A stretch of 36,669 nt of DNA, taken from the NCBI GenBank assembly GCA_001792215.1, contig MGGC01000027.1:270-36938 (forward strand), given 5' to 3'. The notes beneath the pieces were generated by a model. It saw only the letters and a program-made list of their open reading frames with translations. It was not told where the DNA came from and searched no databases. The stretch comes from Candidatus Woesebacteria bacterium RIFCSPHIGHO2_01_FULL_38_10 (GTDB lineage Bacteria; Patescibacteriota; Microgenomatia; UBA8517). Both the position numbers and the translations under genes were made by a program. The number at the start of each line of letters is the position of its first letter. Position 1 is the first letter of the stretch. Below, one piece after another: positions 32,698 to 36,669 of the stretch.

Positions 32698-33949
32698 TAT
32701 CTTTCCCAAAAATCCACAAAAGATAACCATAAATTATAATATTCAAAACTATTAATGTCCTTTCCACCAATATGTTAGAAAGTAACTCAATAAAAATTTT
32801 GGCTCTTGGCACCCACCAAAAATGATACAAGTTAATTAAGTGAACAAAAGAAACCAGAATAAAAACTTTCCTTACTCTTTTATCTAAACTTGCCAAAAAG
32901 GTAAGCATTAAAAGACTAGGATAAAAATACCTCTCGTGAACCCTCGGAAGAAACATAAAAAAAGTATAAGAAAAAACAACTGATAATAAAGCGAGATTCT
33001 TAAACTCGCCCTTACCCCGTTTTACGTAGATAACTAACAATGACAGATTAATCAAAAAGACAAGAAGACAACCAAGAATATATGATTGTACTCCCAAAAA
33101 AGGAGCTCTTTCTGAAACGTTTGCAAACCCATGCACCAAACCCCAAAAATTAAAGGCATTGGCAACTATATAATCAATTTCCCCAGATAAACTGTCCTTA
33201 TAAAAATTAAATATCCAAGTGATAAGATTAGTTTTCTGAAAAGGCAAATACAACATTAGAACTACGCAAATAAAACTAACAAAACTCCAATAAATATCTT
33301 TCAATCTCACCTTCTTTAACCAAAAAACGAAAAATGGGAGGAAAACAAAAAATGCAGTTGGTTTGGTTAGAAGCGCTAACAAAAATGATAATATTGACAA
33401 AACGTACTTTTTCCTGTAGAGAAGGTAGAAAGATAAGATTAGAGGAAGAGCATAAAGACTGTCTGTTTGACCCCAAAGGCTTGAATTGTAAAAAAACGCC
33501 GGATTAAACGCAAAAAGAGCTGCTGCCAACTTTCCCGCCTTTTCACTCTTTAAATCCTTTAGAAACCGATAAAATATTAAAGAAATCCCCAGATCGGCAA
33601 GTATACCTGGAAGTTTATTGATAAAGTACCATCCCTCATCACTTTCCAACCAAAAAATAAAATTTGATGGGAAAAAAGAAATCTTAAGGTTAATAAACCA
33701 GGAGACATTCCAAATTAGTTTATGAAAATGGGAAGTTAACCAAAAAACGTAAGTCGTGATGGGTGGGTATGTTGGTGGCATCGCATTAACAATTGACCTG
33801 TCATAAAAACCCATTAATCCTCTTTCAAAAAGATCTTTACTCCACCAGTAATAATTAAGAACATCACCATGCTCAGCAAGGGGCGCGATGATAAGCCTAA
33901 GAATTAAAGAAACAATTAATATATGTCCAATTTTGATTTTTTCAAACAT
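32678..33949 (-). CDS. GT-C membrane glycosyltransferase of a second type, copy A
   Basis: This 423-residue protein has about 11 membrane helices. The first loop is EHGDVLNYYWWSK (Asp29), followed by ERGLMGFYDR and PTYPPITTYVFW. FYNSSLWGQTDSLYALPL and LPRVHERYFYPSLLMLTFLA align with the downstream gene across the whole length, so they are tandem duplicates. The HERY motif close to the C-terminus is characteristic of one group of bacterial GT-C proteins; the exact CAZy family is unclear. It likely adds a sugar from a polyprenyl-phosphate donor on the outer side of the membrane. It starts 24 nt after paralogue 5 and has no visible Shine-Dalgarno site. Confidence 0.75.
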   Translation of the reverse strand: MFEKIKIGHILIVSLILRLIIAPLAEHGDVLNYYWWSKDLFERGLMGFYDRSIVNAMPPTYPPITTYVFWLTSHFHKLIWNVSWFINLKISFFPSNFIFWLESDEGWYFINKLPGILADLGISLIFYRFLKDLKSEKAGKLAAALFAFNPAFFYNSSLWGQTDSLYALPLILSFYLLYRKKYVLSILSFLLALLTKPTAFFVFLPFFVFWLKKVRLKDIYWSFVSFICVVLMLYLPFQKTNLITWIFNFYKDSLSGEIDYIVANAFNFWGLVHGFANVSERAPFLGVQSYILGCLLVFLINLSLLVIYVKRGKGEFKNLALLSVVFSYTFFMFLPRVHERYFYPSLLMLTFLASLDKRVRKVFILVSFVHLINLYHFWWVPRAKIFIELLSNILVERTLIVLNIIIYGYLLWIFGKDNVKKYK

Positions 33950-33973
33950 TAAATCTTCAATTTTTAATATTTG

Positions 33974-35668
33974 CTACTTTCTACAATGAATATTAAGCGG
34001 ATCACTTTCACATTTTGCATCCGGATTTGTTTTATAGCCAACAAAAACTATTTCATCAAGTGGATCTTTAATTTCAAAGCTCTTTGACAAAGAGTGTTCT
34101 TTAGCCTGCGTTTCAGAAAACGTCAGAGAATCACCTACCAGAATCTGTTTTTTATAAATATCCTCTTTCCAGTCTACGTTTCTTGTTTCCAAATTTGCAA
34201 ATTGATAGTGCGAATTAAACTCAGGGTTATTATAATAATTCTCCAAAATGCCAGGGTTCATCTCTTGAGAAATTTCTTGAAACTTATCTGGGGAATACTT
34301 CAAAAAGAAAGCAAGCTGAATATAGATAGGTTTTATTCTTGCTTGGTCTATTACAAAATGTTCATTAGGAGTACTCTCAATTACCTTCGCCAGCTCCTTT
34401 GTTCCATAACCCCAATACTTGGCTTTTTCTTTAGGTAAGAAAACAAAATAACTTCTCCAGAGTAAAAGTAAAGACATAAATATTAGAAGTGTAAAAACGG
34501 GTATAAAAACCTTTTTTGAAAAAATTTCGCCAAACTTAGAAATCCCCAACGCTATCGTTAGGACCATTGGAAACAATAGCGGTAGAGCACGATGAGTTGA
34601 AAAGGGATCCTTAGTCATTGCGGCGGGAATCGGTGCAGTCAAAAGAAGAATCATAACTAATTTAGACCAGTTGCTTTTTCTATCTTTCCAAAGAGCGTAT
34701 AAACCCACAAAATACGGAACAATCATCCAAAAATAAAAAACTGACAATTCCGGGATAGAGCGTTGCATATCAGAGTCAGGTAAAAAAAACAAATTTCTTG
34801 GAGAAAAGTAGGAAAGATACTGCGATAAAAATTCCCTTGCAAAAGACAGCGACAAAGATAGCCAGTGAGGAAAAACTGCATCAAGCTCATTTGCCTGATA
34901 AGCTAAAGCGCCAAAAAAAAGATCACTCTTAGGGAAAAATGCAGGTTTGAAGAGTATAGTTAAATGGGGAATCTCTAAAATAAAGGCGATAGTTAAAAGT
35001 TTGTAAATGTAGTTTCTTACATTGTTCTTAAAAAAAAATTTTCTAAAAACAGACAACGAAGCAATTAGAAAAATCGGGACAAGAAACCGCTCTGTATAGG
35101 CCGCATATGTTGACAAAGAAAAAAACAGTATTGCCAAAACTAAGTAAGAATTTTTCTTAAGACCCAAGAAGAAAAATAACACCCCCAAAGAAAAAAGCAT
35201 TAGTCCCAAACTTACTTCATAACCTATTCGAGAATAAAAAAAACTCCAAGGAGAAATAACTAGAACCAAAACGGCAATTATTGATAATTTTTTAGAGTTT
35301 TTTACTTTGAAGCTTCTACATAGAAAATATACAGGGAAAGCCACAAACAGTCCAAATAAACAAGAAGCAAACCTGACTGCAAAAATATTTAGACCCAAAA
35401 GCCAAATAAAAGGGATCGTTAGATAAGTAAAAAGTGGTGGGTTATATGATCCGTAAAACCTCAGTACAATGGGAAAAAACTTGCCATACTCATCTTTAGC
35501 AGTTTGAAGAAGTGAATACGCATTATATCCAGGCAGAGCTTCATCTATATATAAACCGGATGGAATTTTGTCTAATTTATATGTATACAAAAAAATCGCA
35601 GCTAAAAAAACTACACCAAGAATAATTAGTTCGATGTTCTTTGAGCCTTTAACTTTAGTGACTGGCAT
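33974..35668 (-). CDS. PMT/ArnT-like GT-C glycosyltransferase, paralogue 5
   Basis: This 564-residue GT-C protein has Asp42-Glu43 in GLYIDEALPGYNAYSLL, then TAKDEYGKFFPI and YGSYNPPLFTYL. FYSRIGYEVSLGLMLF corresponds to the SRGAFEANL region of its paralogues. All interior loops are short: only KVKNSKKLS before the VLVISPW helix, and LKKNSYLV in the next loop. It therefore shows the likely ancestral form without palindromic insertions. The C-terminal soluble domain (IQLAFFLKYSPDKFQ) is shared. Near the end are two Cys (DAKCESDPLNIHCRK), unlike the others. I chose ATG 35668; an in-frame TTG at 35686 would lengthen the overlap with the upstream gene, already 14 nt. Confidence 0.87.
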   Translation of the reverse strand: MPVTKVKGSKNIELIILGVVFLAAIFLYTYKLDKIPSGLYIDEALPGYNAYSLLQTAKDEYGKFFPIVLRFYGSYNPPLFTYLTIPFIWLLGLNIFAVRFASCLFGLFVAFPVYFLCRSFKVKNSKKLSIIAVLVLVISPWSFFYSRIGYEVSLGLMLFSLGVLFFFLGLKKNSYLVLAILFFSLSTYAAYTERFLVPIFLIASLSVFRKFFFKNNVRNYIYKLLTIAFILEIPHLTILFKPAFFPKSDLFFGALAYQANELDAVFPHWLSLSLSFAREFLSQYLSYFSPRNLFFLPDSDMQRSIPELSVFYFWMIVPYFVGLYALWKDRKSNWSKLVMILLLTAPIPAAMTKDPFSTHRALPLLFPMVLTIALGISKFGEIFSKKVFIPVFTLLIFMSLLLLWRSYFVFLPKEKAKYWGYGTKELAKVIESTPNEHFVIDQARIKPIYIQLAFFLKYSPDKFQEISQEMNPGILENYYNNPEFNSHYQFANLETRNVDWKEDIYKKQILVGDSLTFSETQAKEHSLSKSFEIKDPLDEIVFVGYKTNPDAKCESDPLNIHCRK

Positions 35669-36416
35669 ATATAAGGATTTGGACAAAAACCAACAAATAA
35701 AGAGATAAAAATAAAATGCAAACAGTCCGTTTTTTTATTTTCGAAAGTTTTCCCGCACTTTTATCTAATCTCTCTAAACCAACTGTACTGGCAACTGCGA
35801 AAAAAGGGAAAAGCAAGAAGGGTCCAATCTTACTGTCGTGACCAATCAGTGATAAGAAAAAAACCGGTATAATAAAACTTGTCACTAATAGTTGTTTACT
35901 TTTCTCAATTATCAAAAAATAACCAAGTGCAAAAAAAGGGAAGAGCAAATAGGGAAATTTCTCAAACTCTTGAGTCCCGACTCTCTCACGCGGATGGTTC
36001 GCAAAAAAATACAGATTTGGATCAACTGCTTCTGACAAATTATATAAAATCCGAAAAAAAGAGATTGATTCAGGACGCCCCTCAAACCAATGTGCAAGCG
36101 GAATCCAAACGGGTTTATTAACTAAAGTAAACTTAACCGGAGGGTACTCCTTCAGTCTCATATCGCGTACTCTAATATCATCATTTGAGAGATTAACGAG
36201 CGATTTAACATAAGTAATCCGGTATTGAAAAGTACCAAGAAAAAGTAAAACTACTATAGATATATACTTTTTATACCTACAATCGTTACATCTAAAAGTG
36301 AGGTAGAGGGTAAAAGTAGAAACAACTAAAAGTGCAAAGACAACCAGACTTCTATCAAATATTCTCCAAATCCAAGGATTTAAGAAAGTAACAAGAAAAA
36401 ATATTTTCCATCTCAT
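35655..36416 (-). CDS. Multipass protein resembling only the C-terminal half of PMT-like GT-C enzymes
   Basis: This 253-residue protein has about six membrane segments. It lacks the first-loop DE-GYNAYS catalytic region. YFFANHPRERVGTQEFEKF with the following helices lines up by layout with the central outer loop and later helices of its neighbours, for example FFLPDSDMQRS in paralogue 5. It may be a remnant of a full GT-C gene, a split gene, or a non-catalytic partner. The start ATG lies 7 nt from the stop of the partial gene upstream, and its end overlaps the next gene. No Shine-Dalgarno site is seen. The relationship is my reading of helix and motif order and is not certain. Confidence 0.55.
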   Translation of the reverse strand: MRWKIFFLVTFLNPWIWRIFDRSLVVFALLVVSTFTLYLTFRCNDCRYKKYISIVVLLFLGTFQYRITYVKSLVNLSNDDIRVRDMRLKEYPPVKFTLVNKPVWIPLAHWFEGRPESISFFRILYNLSEAVDPNLYFFANHPRERVGTQEFEKFPYLLFPFFALGYFLIIEKSKQLLVTSFIIPVFFLSLIGHDSKIGPFLLFPFFAVASTVGLERLDKSAGKLSKIKKRTVCILFLSLYLLVFVQILIYASH

Positions 36417-36422
36417 TGTCAG

Positions 36423-36669
36423 TTAAAATTTTGTAACAAGATAAAAAGCTGGTTCGCCAGAAGGGTAGGAAATTGCCTTAACAAGTTTTAAGTCTGACGG
36501 GATTCTTTCTGGCTCTTTTACCAAATTTATATTTATTTCTTTCGCATTTGCCAGATAAAGAGTATCTGGGGTTAAAACTTTGCCCCAATCATAAAAGCTA
36601 CCATCAATTTGAGGGGAACCAAAGTAAAATTTATCTATATGTGATACCTTACCGAATCCGGATAATTCA
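36423..36669 (-). CDS. C-terminus of a PMT-like GT-C protein, cut by the window edge
   Basis: An open frame of 82 codons runs from the right edge to TAA at 36423-36425. The visible part includes DKFYFGSPQIDGSFYDWG and ends KLVKAISYPSGEPAFYLVTKF. This resembles the last soluble strand region of the GT-C paralogues, e.g. NIVKGIYGTNGYLYFEV in paralogue 1 and NIVNKISYPNNDTAILVVE in paralogue 4. It is therefore probably a sixth PMT-like GT-C gene, of which only the C-terminal domain is present. The next gene begins 6 nt downstream, implying one transcript. Confidence 0.65.
   Translation of the reverse strand, partial: ELSGFGKVSHIDKFYFGSPQIDGSFYDWGKVLTPDTLYLANAKEININLVKEPERIPSDLKLVKAISYPSGEPAFYLVTKF

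Overview
The window is an AT-rich, gene-dense bacterial segment devoted almost entirely to building and exporting surface glycans. About 28 genes are visible. All lie on the minus strand except one transposase. Translation follows the standard code, because TGA ends several genes through ATGA overlaps; this argues against the recoded Gracilibacteria/SR1 lineages. There are no rRNA, tRNA, ribosomal-protein or replication markers, so the host can only be inferred. The style (tandem PMT-type GT-C genes, small intragenic palindromes, a Y1 transposase, few clear Shine-Dalgarno sites) fits a Candidate Phyla Radiation bacterium, perhaps Microgenomates. Treat that as an inference.

Layout from the right edge, in the direction of transcription: (i) 36669-24165 holds the tail of one membrane glycosyltransferase, a multipass protein resembling only the C-terminal half of the family, five full PMT/ArnT-like GT-C paralogues, and two GT-C proteins of a second type. 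(ii) 24084-20708 holds an FAD oxidoreductase, a WaaE-like GT2 and a HisC-like aminotransferase. (iii) 20595-18830 holds a plus-strand Y1/RAYT transposase with REP-like repeats, an SDR dehydrogenase and a small, possibly truncated ORF. (iv) 18392-13982 is a tightly coupled set: GT4, PIG-V/Gpi18-like GT-C, Wzx-like flippase, and a polyprenyl-phosphate-sugar-synthase-like GT2. (v) 13806-11188 holds a DUF457-like membrane protein, GDP-mannose 4,6-dehydratase and a GT4. (vi) 10886-6870 holds a methyltransferase, a UDP-sugar epimerase, a GT2 and a nucleotidyltransferase-like protein. (vii) 6637-1 holds a GT2, a P-loop kinase/GT4 fusion, a giant AftD/YfhO-like membrane protein and the start of another membrane protein.

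A plausible combined role is this. Nucleotide sugars are modified (Gmd, epimerase, SDR). GT2 and GT4 enzymes assemble lipid-linked glycans on the inner face. A GT2 charges polyprenyl phosphate and the flippase exports glycans. The GT-C enzymes then use lipid-linked sugars on the outer face.

The most unusual content is mobile or repetitive DNA. One family is a roughly 200-240 bp structured MITE-like element in three copies. It has ACAAGTTTCAC-type terminal inverted repeats, and the first two copies are bounded by perfect 5-bp direct repeats. A second family is small palindromic elements sharing a fixed 20-nt hairpin of form CC-N16-GG. Several are inserted in frame inside unrelated protein genes, much like Rickettsia palindromic elements. 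Three promoters place a -10 box exactly 7 nt before an ATG, suggesting leaderless mRNAs.
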